IMG/VR virus record: IMGVR_UViG_3300020129_000209
Location: 1 to 36,949 of that record
Direction: 5' to 3' (one strand)
Source: a virus
Length of the DNA stretch: 36,949 nt
Shown: positions 20,675 to 27,902 of the stretch, piece after piece
Layout of the letters: each line of letters begins with the position of its first letter
Numbering within the stretch: the first letter of the stretch is position 1
Notes under the pieces: model-generated
Told to the model about the DNA's origin: nothing
Seen by the model: only the letters and a program-made list of their open reading frames with translations
The model's database searches: none
Translations under genes and position numbers: made by a program

Positions 20675-20699
20675 ACGGAACGGCGCGAAACCGTTCCGT
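20675..20699 (-). repeat. 9-bp inverted repeat after the repressor gene
   Basis: ACGGAACGG and CCGTTCCGT with a 7-nt loop, starting 3 nt after the repressor stop. No T-run follows on either strand, so an intrinsic terminator is unlikely; it could slow polymerase or protect the 3' end of the repressor mRNA. Confidence 0.4.
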
Positions 20700-20701
20700 T
20701 C

Positions 20702-21130
20702 TTAGTCCGTCTTGCCGGACTTGGCGGCCTCGGCCTTGGCGGCCAAGACGCGATCGATTGTCTTTTGAACGCTCGCCGGGATGGTGCCGCGGGCGTTGAT
20801 TCGCCGTACGTTGTCGTATTCCAGGCCGAAGAACGTCGCCAGCGCGCGCAGGGAAGTAAGGCCGAGCTTCGCCGCGAGCTTGGCCATTGGGCCGTCGTTT
20901 GCCTGCGGGCCCGGGCGCTTGGCGGCTGTCACGGAAGGAGTTGCGTCCATGCCGCGAACCGTGCCATAACCGTGACGTGCTCGCAAGCCTTCTTGTGCAT
21001 CTGCCGCTTCATCCAGGGCCTTCGCGTAAAGCTCCAGCTTGGCGGCCTTCACGCTGGCCTCGGTCAGGATCGAGGCGGCTTGGGCGCGGGCCTTCGCGGC
21101 CTCCTTGCGCATGTCCTGAGCTGTCGGCAC
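20702..21130 (-). CDS. Phage repressor candidate (HTH protein)
   Basis: 142 residues from GTG 21130. The N-terminal 50 residues form a coiled-coil-like helix (DMRKEAAKARAQAASILTEA, SVKAAKLELYAKALDEAADA). Residues about 80-130 (MAKLAAKLGLTSLRALATFF, GLEYDNVRRINARGTIPASV) look like an XRE-type helix-turn-helix, and the end is basic. Operator half-sites sit before its start, in its middle (20957-20975) and around the early promoter downstream, as expected for an autoregulated immunity repressor. An internal ATG at 20950 preceded by two direct half-sites could give a shorter HTH-only form. No peptidase domain is present, so induction would not be by RecA self-cleavage. Confidence 0.6.
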   Translation of the reverse strand: MPTAQDMRKEAAKARAQAASILTEASVKAAKLELYAKALDEAADAQEGLRARHGYGTVRGMDATPSVTAAKRPGPQANDGPMAKLAAKLGLTSLRALATFFGLEYDNVRRINARGTIPASVQKTIDRVLAAKAEAAKSGKTD

Positions 21131-21148
21131 GGTGTCACGGTATCACGG
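21128..21148. promoter_or_regulatory. Tandem operator half-sites at the divergent start
   Basis: Three CACGG units occur at 21128, 21136 and 21144 (8-bp period), including TGTCACGG. They lie between the repressor GTG (21130, minus) and the exported-protein GTG (21162, plus). On the minus strand TGATAC 9 nt before the repressor GTG is a weak -10 candidate. Autoregulation of both divergent genes is inferred. Confidence 0.45.
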
Positions 21149-21161
21149 GGAAGGGCGGGCG

Positions 21162-21416
21162 GTGAAGCGCCGGGGCTTCTTGGCTGCGCTGGCGGCGGTG
21201 CCGTTCCTGCGACGCTGGGCGAAGGCCGCGCCGGCCAGGGAGATCGTTCCCGTCGGCGTGCCCGATGTCTTCGAGTTCAGCGTTGGCAACGTGGGCAGTA
21301 TGTCGGAAGGGCGCTACACGGTCGCCTACGATCCTGGCGGGACCATGGGCAGCCTCGTCGTCACCGCCATCGACTACAAGGCCGGCACCATCACGGTGCA
21401 GGCGTCGCGCGGCTAG
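21162..21416 (+). CDS. Exported protein with Tat-like signal, divergent from the repressor
   Basis: 84 residues from GTG 21162, a rare plus-strand gene. KRRGFLAALAAVPFLRRWAKAA has the RRxFL twin-arginine pattern, a hydrophobic core and an AKA-type cleavage site near residue 22. The mature 60 residues look like a small beta domain (VFEFSVGNVGSMSEGRYTVA, GSLVVTAIDYKAGTITVQAS). The upstream GGGAAGGGCGGGCG can serve as ribosome site. It converges with, and overlaps by 26 bp, the lipoprotein gene at 21391. Expression from the immunity region suggests a lysogen function, for example surface modification or exclusion. Confidence 0.6.
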   Translation: MKRRGFLAALAAVPFLRRWAKAAPAREIVPVGVPDVFEFSVGNVGSMSEGRYTVAYDPGGTMGSLVVTAIDYKAGTITVQASRG

Positions 21417-21606
21417 CTGCTCGCTGCCGCACGCGCCAGGCGCAGGCGCTCCACGTGTCGCCGCTGCTGTCCTTGCAGCAGTCGAACTCGCCGGACTGCG
21501 CCACGTGCGGGCAGCCGACGTGACACGCCGGCGGGACCTGGGGAGGCCTGGGAGCGCAACCGGCGCACGAGGCGATGACGGCCACCAGGGCGGCGAGGAG
21601 CTTCAT
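21391..21606 (-). CDS. Pro/Cys-rich lipoprotein, possible outer spanin
   Basis: 71 residues from ATG 21606 (ATGA overlap). MKLLAALVAVIASCAGC is a lipoprotein signal with lipidated C17; the mature start is proline-rich (APRPPQVPPAC), as in Rz1-type outer spanins, but six further cysteines are unusual for that group. It is the last gene of the late transcript. A partner inner spanin could be the membrane/coiled-coil protein at 22248-22646. An alternative is a surface exclusion lipoprotein. Confidence 0.55.
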   Translation of the reverse strand: MKLLAALVAVIASCAGCAPRPPQVPPACHVGCPHVAQSGEFDCCKDSSGDTWSACAWRVRQRAASRATPAP

Positions 21607-21899
21607 GTGTCGTCCTGTCTCGGCGGGATGGTGGGCCGCCGTCTGTCGAGGTCGAAGGGGATGCGGGGGGACTCCCGGCGGTCGGGCCCCAGGTAGAGCT
21701 CGAACGCCCCCAGGCGCAGGTAACGCCCAACGCCGCACCAGGCCCATTTGCCGCCGTCGATGCACGTAGGCAGCCGCTCGGCCTCGTAGCGCGAGCCCGG
21801 GGCCGGCGCGACGATGGTCACCGCGCTCACGCCGCACCGGCGGAAGCATGACCCGGGCGGCGCGGTTGGCGTCTGCTCGCGGTCGTAGTCCGCCGTCAT
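21603..21899 (-). CDS. Late small protein, unknown
   Basis: 98 residues from ATG 21899 (an ATG at 21917 overlaps the upstream gene). Three to four cysteines (GSCFRRCGVS, PTCIDGGKWAWCGVGRYL), a beta-prone middle (AFELYLGPD) and a basic proline-rich C-terminus. It sits in the place where lysis genes are expected but shows no muramidase, amidase or peptidase motif. Confidence 0.5.
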   Translation of the reverse strand: MTADYDREQTPTAPPGSCFRRCGVSAVTIVAPAPGSRYEAERLPTCIDGGKWAWCGVGRYLRLGAFELYLGPDRRESPRIPFDLDRRRPTIPPRQDDT

Positions 21900-21901
21900 G
21901 T

Positions 21902-22255
21902 CTACCGGGTCGCCCACCAGAACCTCACGCGTGCAGCTGCTCGAGCAAACCGCCCCCCCTCGCCAGGTCGGGGAGGGTCGACAGGGAACACGCCGCGCGA
22001 GGCAATGTCGCGCAGCAGCTCCTCGGTCTCCTCCATCATTCGCCGGACGTCCTGGGATTGGGCGATGGTCTTGAAGATCGCAGCTCGTCGGCTATCCGAT
22101 GAAGCGCGGTCGATGACCCTCGCAACCGCCAGCACAGCCTCAAAGCTCTCCTTTCCGGCGAGTCCGATGTTGGTGAGGAGTCGTCGATCGGTTGAGATTC
22201 GCCCGCCACCTGAGCCCGCATCCCCGTCAACGTGATTGGTTGCGTGTTCATTCAC
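21902..22255 (-). CDS. Helical late protein, unknown
   Basis: 117 residues from GTG 22255 with GGAGGG upstream. After a glycine-rich start it is helical (LAGKESFEAVLAVARVIDRA, IFKTIAQSQDVRRMMEETEE, LLRDIASRGVFP) with a basic C-terminus. A shorter overlapping frame (ATG 22251 to 22036) is less protein-like and was rejected. It may belong to the lysis or virion set. Confidence 0.5.
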   Translation of the reverse strand: MNEHATNHVDGDAGSGGGRISTDRRLLTNIGLAGKESFEAVLAVARVIDRASSDSRRAAIFKTIAQSQDVRRMMEETEELLRDIASRGVFPVDPPRPGEGGRFARAAARVRFWWATR

Positions 22256-22646
22256 CGTTCCCTCCGGCTGGTTCTGCGACCTTCGGCTTCTTCGTGCGCG
22301 ACTGGACGGCCGCGCGCGCCGCCTTGGCGTCCTTGGCGATGGCGTCGAGCTTCTTGTTGACCGCGTCGCTGCGCTCGGCGTCGACCTTCGCCGCGGCCTG
22401 CTGGTTCCGCTCGACGCCCGCGATCTTCTCGTGGATCGGCTCCAAGTCCTTGGTGAGCGCGATGCCGGCGACGTGCGCGAGCCCGGTGAGCCCGCCTGTC
22501 CCGACGAGGAACACGGACAGGGCGGTGCCGATGATGGTTCCGATGGCCTTCGCGTTGCGGCCACTCCACGTGCGCATGTCGGGCGTCGGCTCGGGGAGCG
22601 GAGCGTCGGCGTGGCTCACGGCGCGGAGGGCGGGCGGGGTGATCAC
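22248..22646 (-). CDS. Membrane and coiled-coil protein: holin or inner-spanin candidate
   Basis: 132 residues from GTG 22646 (GTGA overlap). About 30 polar residues precede a hydrophobic stretch (AIGTIIGTALSVFLVGTGGL and TGLAHVAGIAL) long enough for one or two membrane passes. A charged, heptad-like domain follows (HEKIAGVERNQQAAAKVDAE, KKLDAIAKDAKAARAAV) ending in a basic tail. A single pass with a periplasmic coiled coil would be an inner spanin; two short passes would be a holin. The nearby lipoprotein supports the spanin reading. Confidence 0.5.
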   Translation of the reverse strand: MITPPALRAVSHADAPLPEPTPDMRTWSGRNAKAIGTIIGTALSVFLVGTGGLTGLAHVAGIALTKDLEPIHEKIAGVERNQQAAAKVDAERSDAVNKKLDAIAKDAKAARAAVQSRTKKPKVAEPAGGNGE

Positions 22647-22882
22647 TTGCGGTGCTCCTTGTAGGAGGTGACGGCGGACGCGCGCGCAGCAGCCATGCCG
22701 GCGGCCATCTCGCGCGCCTGCTCGGCGGAGATCTGCGTCGGGATCACGCCGTGCTGGTCGGCCTCCTCGAGCAGCCTTTCAAAGGCCGCCACGATCGGCG
22801 CGGCGGGCGGGTAGATGTACGCCGTTCCATCGGCGAGGAACACCGCGATCGACTCGGCCGTCTTGAGCTGCGCCGACGTCAT
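22643..22882 (-). CDS. Small late protein, unknown
   Basis: 79 residues from ATG 22882 (ATGA overlap). Helical with a short beta motif at the start (ESIAVFLADGTAYIYPPAAP) and a helix (ISAEQAREMAAGMAAARASA). It lies between the BppU-like protein and the membrane protein. No family recognised. Confidence 0.5.
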   Translation of the reverse strand: MTSAQLKTAESIAVFLADGTAYIYPPAAPIVAAFERLLEEADQHGVIPTQISAEQAREMAAGMAAARASAVTSYKEHRK

Positions 22883-23199
22883 CCCAGGTTGTCCCGCGTG
22901 TAGAGGGGCTCGTAGTTCTGCGTGGGGACGTGATAGATGGTCCCGTCGGGAGCGACAGCCTTGATCTCGACGTCCCACGCCGACGAGGTGTCGACGTCGG
23001 CAGGAAGGGGCACGTACTTCCAACGGCCATTGGCCGCGTCGACCGCAACACACCCGCCGTTCGCAACCTTGATCGCGCGCGTCGCCTTGTCCACGACGTT
23101 GAAGGTGACCGTATACCCAACGGTGTTGACGGCCGCACCAGTGGCGTCGCGGATTGTGAACGCGAACGGGTACGTGTCTGTGCGCTTGCGCGGCTTCAT
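22879..23199 (-). CDS. Ig-like/BppU-N-type tail accessory protein
   Basis: 106 residues from ATG 23199 (ATGA overlap). A regular beta pattern (YPFAFTIRDATGAAVNTVGY, TVTFNVVDKATRAIKVANGG, GRWKYVPLPADVDTSSAWDV, YHVPTQNYEPLYT) resembles BppU-N-like Ig domains, which in tails attach fibres or baseplate appendages. It is coupled to the repeat-containing protein upstream, so it may help mount it on the virion. Confidence 0.55.
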   Translation of the reverse strand: MKPRKRTDTYPFAFTIRDATGAAVNTVGYTVTFNVVDKATRAIKVANGGCVAVDAANGRWKYVPLPADVDTSSAWDVEIKAVAPDGTIYHVPTQNYEPLYTRDNLG

Positions 23200-25322
23200 T
23201 CGTCGAAGTCCGCTGTCAACGTAACGTCGTCAAACACAACGGTCAATTCAGCGTCGTCAAAGTCGACCATCAATTCAAAGTCGTCGAAGACCGCAAATAA
23301 CGGGGCGTTGAGCGTTGCAATTGCGGCCAACGCGTCCGGTAATGGGACTGCCGACAGGTACTCACGCCAAGCCTTTCGAGGTCGCCACGGCGTGCCCGGC
23401 GCGTCGAACGATCCGAGCGTCTTCTTGATCGGGATGAGGCCGGGCAGCGGGAGACCCTGCGCTGTCTCCGGCGGCCGCGGCCGCGGAACGGTTGGCCCGC
23501 GCGAGTCGCCAGCCCATCCAAGCGCCAGGAACCCGATCGGCTCGCCGCCGGCGTGACGGATCGTCGCGATCCTGCGCATCGGCGGCGGAGGCTGATCGCC
23601 CGGCCATGGCTTCGTGACGAGGCCGCCCGGCGCGTCGCCACCAGCGAAACGCAGCTGCACCAGCTGGCGCGGCCCCGGAGCCGTCGTGTCGCTCGCCCAG
23701 GGCGCGAGGCCTGCTGCGACGACGGACGGCATGGCGTCGCCGCCAGCTGGCCGCGACGCGATCGTCGAGCGCGGTCCCTGCTGTTGGGCATCGCCCGGCC
23801 ATGCCACCAGCGCCGCGGCAGGAGGGGCGGGTATCGCGTCCCCGCCGGAAGGCCGCCGAGCGCTCGCCTGTTGCGGCCTGGGCTGCTGAACCTCGCCCGG
23901 CCACGTTCCGAGCGCCGGCGCCGCCAGGGCGGCCAGCGCTTCGCCTCCGTGTAGCTGGCGCAGCGAGACGAGGCGAGGCGCCAGCGCGGGGAAGTTCTCG
24001 GGCGCGGCCGTCAGCGCCGCGGAGCCGAACCCGGGTAGCGGATCGCCGGGCCTTTCGTCTGCGCGGCGGCGGAATGGCGCCGGCTGCACCGGATTGGATT
24101 CGACCGAGGGATAGTCGCCGATGCAGACGACCCATCCGACGAAGGCGGACACGGCCGTGGTCATGCGCCACGTCGCCGTGGTGGGCCCGATCGCTGTCAG
24201 GTGGCCGACGACCCCGATCGCGCCGTTGCCAGGCACGTAGATGGAGCTGGCGTTGTCGGCCGCGGACGTGCACACCGCGCCGACCTGGGCGTTGGTGTCG
24301 CGGGTTGCGGTGGAGTGCTCGATGCCCACGCCCGTGAAGAAGCCGGTGCAGAGACGCGCGCTCCCCGTGGCGGTGCCCGCGCTGCTCTCCGTGGTGTTGC
24401 CGGACATCGCGACGATGCCGCCGAGGACCTTGAACCCCGGCGTGATCACCATGTCCGTGGTCGTGTTGGTCGCGCACGTGATGGTGCTCAGCTCCCAGAG
24501 CCCGTCGAAGAACAACAGCACCGGATACTGGTGCGTCCCTGCGCCTTCAACCGCGCTGTAGGTCCACGTGAAGTCGGCGGACCCCATGGCGGTGCAGCTC
24601 GCGCGCGCCAGCGGCGTTGTGCCGCCCGTTGAATTGCCGCGCGCCATGCATTCGGCGCTTCGAAAATAGACCTCGCTGACGGTAGTGGCGCGACCGTCGT
24701 CCGACCAGCCCGCCATCACGCCGTTGCGGATGGTGCCGGCGGGGTTCTTCAGGAACACGCCGAACGACAGATTGAAGTCAGTCGCGACCTGAGAGGGCGA
24801 GCTGAACGCCGACACGCCGCCCATGACGGGGACGATCCCGCACCGGGGCGCTCGAGGCAGGCCGGTCGTCTGGCTGGTGGTCGCCGTCGCCGGCTCGGCC
24901 GCCGTCACCGTCGCGAGCGCGGCCATCGGAATGGCCAGCCACTTGACGAGGATGTTGTTGGTGAAGGCCGTCGACGGCGTGATCGTGAAGCCCGTCGACG
25001 ACCAGGTGATCCCGGCCTTCCCCGCGTCCGCGCCGGCCGTCGACAGGGCATGGATGACGCTGTCGTCGCGTTCGCCCTGCTGGCACGCGCTGGTGCCCGT
25101 GTCCTTCGACGTGCCGGCCACAGACGCGTTGCCGTTGGCGCCGCCGCTGTAGCCCGCGATTCCGTAGCCCGCCTGAATGGTCGCGCGGGCGACGGTGTTC
25201 GACGTCTGCCCCGACCACGAGAGGACCAGGCCGCATCCCGTCAGCGTCGGATCGAAGGGAAGCGTCTGTGGCACACCCGTGGTGCCGGTGCCGACGTTGA
25301 ATTCGCCCGTCGCGATCTGCAT
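23196..25322 (-). CDS. Large virion protein with WPGD-type and FDD repeats
   Basis: 708 residues from ATG 25322. Residues 1-410 form a globular beta-rich domain (MQIATGEFNVGTGTTGVPQT, CGLVLSWSGQT, YPVLLFFDGLWELSTI, GVVGHLTAIGPTTATWRMTT) with about 10 cysteines, similar in feel to phage tail-side proteins. From about residue 425 come six degenerate repeats of 30-34 residues with a GG(D/E)A start, a W(P/A)GD centre and a PRP/PGPR turn. The last 35 residues are a nine-residue repeat (VFDDFELMV, DFDDAELTV, VFDDVTLTA, DFDE). Probably a fibre or appendage with a stalk of repeats. Function inferred from position only. Confidence 0.6.
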   Translation of the reverse strand: MQIATGEFNVGTGTTGVPQTLPFDPTLTGCGLVLSWSGQTSNTVARATIQAGYGIAGYSGGANGNASVAGTSKDTGTSACQQGERDDSVIHALSTAGADAGKAGITWSSTGFTITPSTAFTNNILVKWLAIPMAALATVTAAEPATATTSQTTGLPRAPRCGIVPVMGGVSAFSSPSQVATDFNLSFGVFLKNPAGTIRNGVMAGWSDDGRATTVSEVYFRSAECMARGNSTGGTTPLARASCTAMGSADFTWTYSAVEGAGTHQYPVLLFFDGLWELSTITCATNTTTDMVITPGFKVLGGIVAMSGNTTESSAGTATGSARLCTGFFTGVGIEHSTATRDTNAQVGAVCTSAADNASSIYVPGNGAIGVVGHLTAIGPTTATWRMTTAVSAFVGWVVCIGDYPSVESNPVQPAPFRRRADERPGDPLPGFGSAALTAAPENFPALAPRLVSLRQLHGGEALAALAAPALGTWPGEVQQPRPQQASARRPSGGDAIPAPPAAALVAWPGDAQQQGPRSTIASRPAGGDAMPSVVAAGLAPWASDTTAPGPRQLVQLRFAGGDAPGGLVTKPWPGDQPPPPMRRIATIRHAGGEPIGFLALGWAGDSRGPTVPRPRPPETAQGLPLPGLIPIKKTLGSFDAPGTPWRPRKAWREYLSAVPLPDALAAIATLNAPLFAVFDDFELMVDFDDAELTVVFDDVTLTADFDE
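23480..24050 (-). repeat. Coding tandem repeats of 30-34 residues
   Basis: Within the 708-residue protein. Three consecutive copies are exactly 34 residues (starting GGEALAALA, GGDAIPAPP, GGDAMPSVV), followed by 31 and 30-residue copies (GGDAPGGLV, GGEPIGFLA) and preceded by a diverged one. Each has a conserved Trp followed by PGD, PGE, ASD or AGD. Limits are approximate. Confidence 0.6.
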
Positions 25323-25351
25323 GGTGAATCAGCGCGGCGGCGCTGGCGGGG

Positions 25352-25573
25352 CTACGCCCAGTCGGGGAAGTCGTCGCAGGACAGGCCGTAGTTCGGCAGC
25401 TGCATGTCCATCCCCGTGTAGGCCTCCGGGTAGACGATGCTGCCCAGGAACTCGCCGGGGTGCTGAAGAGACACCAGCTCCGGGTAGGCCGTTGCCAACG
25501 GGAAGTCGAGCAGCAACTTGGTCAACCCGCCGTTCTCGCCCGCCACCGGTCCGTAGATTCTCAACGTCAACAT
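25352..25573 (-). CDS. Small structural-module protein, unknown
   Basis: 73 residues from ATG 25573 with GGAGGG 4 nt upstream. It begins LTLRIYGPVAGENGG and ends in an acidic aromatic tail (LPNYGLSCDDFPDWA). No domain recognised; likely a virion or assembly component by position. Confidence 0.5.
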   Translation of the reverse strand: MLTLRIYGPVAGENGGLTKLLLDFPLATAYPELVSLQHPGEFLGSIVYPEAYTGMDMQLPNYGLSCDDFPDWA

Positions 25574-25583
25574 GGTCCCTCCG

Positions 25584-25847
25584 TTACGCTCCAATTGCCG
25601 CGAGCATTCGCCCGCGGGCTTCCATCGCCTCGATCCGCTTCTCAAAGGGCGTGCACCGCCCGCCGAGCTTCTTCGCGCACGGGACGCACTCCCGGGCGCC
25701 GCACTTGTGACAGAACGCCATCTCCTTGGCGTTCGCCGGCGGCACCCGGTGAATCTCGTTGCAGTGGCAGCACGTGAAGGTCTCGTAGACCGTTGTTCCA
25801 GACGGCCCAGAGACCTCGACGTGCCCCAATGCGCGAGCGCGCCCCAT
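25584..25847 (-). CDS. Zinc-finger protein in the structural module
   Basis: 87 residues from ATG 25847. A beta start (HVEVSGPSGTTVYETFTCC) leads to a dense cysteine cluster: CCHCNEIH, FCHKCGARECVPCAKKLGG and RC, enough for two zinc ions in a treble-clef or ribbon-like fold. A helix ends the protein (EKRIEAMEARGRMLAAIGA). Comparable small zinc proteins are common next to tail genes in phages of high-GC bacteria; the role is unknown. Confidence 0.6.
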   Translation of the reverse strand: MGRARALGHVEVSGPSGTTVYETFTCCHCNEIHRVPPANAKEMAFCHKCGARECVPCAKKLGGRCTPFEKRIEAMEARGRMLAAIGA

Positions 25848-25851
25848 CAGC

Positions 25852-26295
25852 CTACTGCTTGACCTCGGCCTTCACGTTGACCGTGGTCGCGCCGCCCAGG
25901 GCGTTGACCAGGTAGCCGATACCGTTCGCCGCGGTCGCCGGCATCAGCAGTTCGGCGCTCGGGTCGTAGGCCACCCATCGGAACGTCGAGCGCGGGTTGA
26001 CGGCGGTGTCGTCCAGGACGGTATTCGCGGTGTAGGTCGGCTCAGCGGACGCGTTCGTGCCGGCCGTCAGCGTGGACGCCGGATCACCGCTGTCGGTCGT
26101 CGCCGGCGTGACGCCGGTCGTGGTGCCGGCCGCCGTGAAGCGCTTCGCCTGCACCTGGAACGCCGAATCGACGGACACCGTGCCGATGTTCGAGTACTGG
26201 TGCGAGCAGACCCGAGGCCGGATGGTGGCCGCCGAGATGAGGGTCAGCGCGGTCTTGGCCGCCGCCGTCTGAGTCCCAACCGCAACGTAGAGCAT
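25852..26295 (-). CDS. Virion structural protein (small beta family)
   Basis: 147 residues from ATG 26295. The pattern LYVAVGTQTAAAKTALTLIS, RFTAAGTTTGVTPATTDSGD, EPTYTANTVLDDTAVNPRST and FRWVAYDPSAELLMPATAAN is one seen repeatedly in structural regions of tailed phages, where it is annotated as a virion structural protein. It probably folds as a beta sandwich. The gene lies 1 nt after the small zinc-like ORF upstream. Confidence 0.6.
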   Translation of the reverse strand: MLYVAVGTQTAAAKTALTLISAATIRPRVCSHQYSNIGTVSVDSAFQVQAKRFTAAGTTTGVTPATTDSGDPASTLTAGTNASAEPTYTANTVLDDTAVNPRSTFRWVAYDPSAELLMPATAANGIGYLVNALGGATTVNVKAEVKQ

Positions 26296-26296
26296 G

Positions 26297-26542
26297 TTAC
26301 TTGCCTCCCTTCGTCAGACCAACGGAGCCCTCAACCAGCGCGTGCTCGGGGCACGTGTGCCCATTGAGGACCGTCGCCTGGCCGCCGCCGCGCGAGACGG
26401 TGACCGTGACGTGTTCCCAGGTGGCCAGCTCGGCGGCGTGCTTCGCCGACGCAACGGCGTCCGGGACTTCCTTGCCGCCGATGACGACGGGCGGGAACTC
26501 CTTCACTTCATCGATCTCCGTGGGACAAACCAGACACTTCAT
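26297..26542 (-). CDS. Small Cys/His protein, first gene after the 26591 promoter
   Basis: 81 residues from ATG 26542 with AAAGGAAGG upstream. LVCPTEID at the start and GHTCPEHAL near the end could form a zinc site (Cys, then Cys-x2-His). The middle has a helix (ASAKHAAELATWEHVTVTVS). It heads the tail-appendage transcript from the promoter at 26591-26564. Confidence 0.55.
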   Translation of the reverse strand: MKCLVCPTEIDEVKEFPPVVIGGKEVPDAVASAKHAAELATWEHVTVTVSRGGGQATVLNGHTCPEHALVEGSVGLTKGGK

Positions 26543-26563
26543 TTGGCGCCTTCCTTTCGGCCG

Positions 26564-26591
26564 ACTGTACCGACAACGATCAACTCGTCAA
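26564..26591 (-). promoter_or_regulatory. Late promoter for the tail-appendage and lysis genes
   Basis: TTGACG (26591-26586), 16-nt spacer, TACAGT (26569-26564) followed by CG; identical boxes and spacing to the capsid promoter. Only 22 nt separate it from the ATG, with the ribosome site between. Confidence 0.7.
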
Positions 26592-26599
26592 TTCACGCA

Positions 26600-26620
26600 A
26601 TTCGCGGTCGCAATGACCGC
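26600..26620 (-). promoter_or_regulatory. Upstream activator-like palindrome, 26591 promoter
   Basis: GCGGTC-ATTGC-GACCGC is a perfect 6-bp palindrome flanked by AATT on both sides, located 8 nt before the -35 box and directly after the stop of the previous gene. The capsid promoter has a near-identical element at the same distance. Confidence 0.55.
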
Positions 26621-26622
26621 AA

Positions 26623-27348
26623 TTACCCCTTGAACATTCCGAAGGCTTGCGGGTGGCCAAATCCCGCGGTCGGCGTGAAGAACACACGCGCCGCGCCGTA
26701 TTCGATGGTTCCCGTGGCACCGTCGGTGGAGATGGTCATTCGAACAAGTCGCTTCTGACCCGTCGACGCCACCAGCACGGCGATGACGGGCGACGGGAGA
26801 ATGTCGGTCCACTGGCCATCCGCGATCGCCAGCTTGTTTGCGCCGGTCGCGTTGCCGATCCCGCCCCAGTCGTTGGAGCATTCGATCCCGAACTGGCCCG
26901 CCAGCGTGTCAGCCGCCGGGCAGTACAGGAACACCGAGCCGGCGTAGAAGCGCGCCATGTCGACAGGCCGCGACGTCATGCGGCCGTTGAAGGTCAGAAC
27001 GCAGTTGCCGGCGCCCCCGCTCGGCGTGAACGTGAACTGGATGTACGGAAAGCCGTACGTCGGCTGCACCGGCGAGCTGGTACCAACCACGTTCTGATAG
27101 TTCGGCTGGCTCGGATACGTCGCTAGCTGGACGACGGTGGTTCCACCGTCGGGGCTTCCCTGGACGGTCCACGTGCCGGCGACGGTGCCGGTAAGCTGTT
27201 GCTGAACGGCGAGGGATTCGAGGCCCGCGACCTTCTGCCAGCCCGAGAGCATCGGCGTCACGCCCGCGATCGCGCCGTTGATGGGCGTGAAGGCCGTCGT
27301 GCTGACGTCCATGATGGGGTTGCCGCGCTGAAAAAGTGCATCGCTCAT
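26623..27348 (-). CDS. Structural protein, beta-rich
   Basis: 241 residues from ATG 27348, TAA stop. It opens with ALFQRGNPIMDVSTTAFTPI and has TWTVQGSPDGGTTVVQLAT, FPYIQFTFTPSGGAGNCVL, FLYCPAADT and RLVRMTISTDGATGTIEYGA, a typical beta-sandwich composition of virion surface proteins. It lies between the internal virion proteins and the appendage genes. The exact role is unknown. Confidence 0.55.
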   Translation of the reverse strand: MSDALFQRGNPIMDVSTTAFTPINGAIAGVTPMLSGWQKVAGLESLAVQQQLTGTVAGTWTVQGSPDGGTTVVQLATYPSQPNYQNVVGTSSPVQPTYGFPYIQFTFTPSGGAGNCVLTFNGRMTSRPVDMARFYAGSVFLYCPAADTLAGQFGIECSNDWGGIGNATGANKLAIADGQWTDILPSPVIAVLVASTGQKRLVRMTISTDGATGTIEYGAARVFFTPTAGFGHPQAFGMFKG

Positions 27349-27350
27349 GG

Positions 27351-27902
27351 TCAGGGTCCTTTCAGGTGGGTCTCGCCCGAGAAATCGGCCGGCGTGGGAA
27401 TCGGTGGCTTGCCGGTGAATTCGCGCCCGGGCGTCGGCTTGTCGGCCTCGTGGCCCTCGTTGTAGACGAGCGCGGCGTCGCGCCCGAAGAACACGCCCAG
27501 CGTCGCCTCCGACCAGGAGGGCAGGGGAGGGCCCGCGATCGCCAGCTCGGCCTCTACCTGGGTGCGCAGCGCCTGGTACACCTGGGGGTGCCCGTCGCGG
27601 AGCGCGCTTGCTTCGATGGAGTCGAGGTAGCCCGACAGCAGCAGCTCGCGCCCGCGGCGGAACGGGTCGGCCATGACGGCCACCAGGCGGTCAAGGCGCT
27701 CTTGCTTCGCGATGGACAGCGGGAGCGGTGCCCCCCATCGGTCGAAGGCCACCGTGGGGAGCTGCTGCTGCAGGTAGAGCATCGGCGGCGGGAGCGGGCC
27801 GAGCTTCTCGAGCTGGTGCAACTTCTCGATCGCCGCCATGACGTCCACGTGCGGCGGCAACTTTGGCCGCGGCGCGGGCTTGGGGCGCTTCATCCACATC
27901 AC
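27351..27902 (-). CDS. Structural-module protein, helical, unknown
   Basis: 183 residues from GTG 27902 (GTGA overlap). A proline/lysine-rich start (KRPKPAPRPKLPPHVD) is followed by helices (VMAAIEKLHQLEKLGPLPPP, IAKQERLDRLVAVMADPFRR, YLDSIEASALRDGHPQVYQA) and a disordered end. Placed after the three internal virion proteins; may be a minor internal or tail-assembly protein. Confidence 0.5.
   Translation of the reverse strand: MMWMKRPKPAPRPKLPPHVDVMAAIEKLHQLEKLGPLPPPMLYLQQQLPTVAFDRWGAPLPLSIAKQERLDRLVAVMADPFRRGRELLLSGYLDSIEASALRDGHPQVYQALRTQVEAELAIAGPPLPSWSEATLGVFFGRDAALVYNEGHEADKPTPGREFTGKPPIPTPADFSGETHLKGP

Noticed and set aside
22036-22251. ORF from ATG 22251 overlapping the helical late protein in another frame.
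   Set aside because: Shorter, poor protein character, and the competing GTG 22255 frame has a strong GGAGGG site and continues to the next gene.
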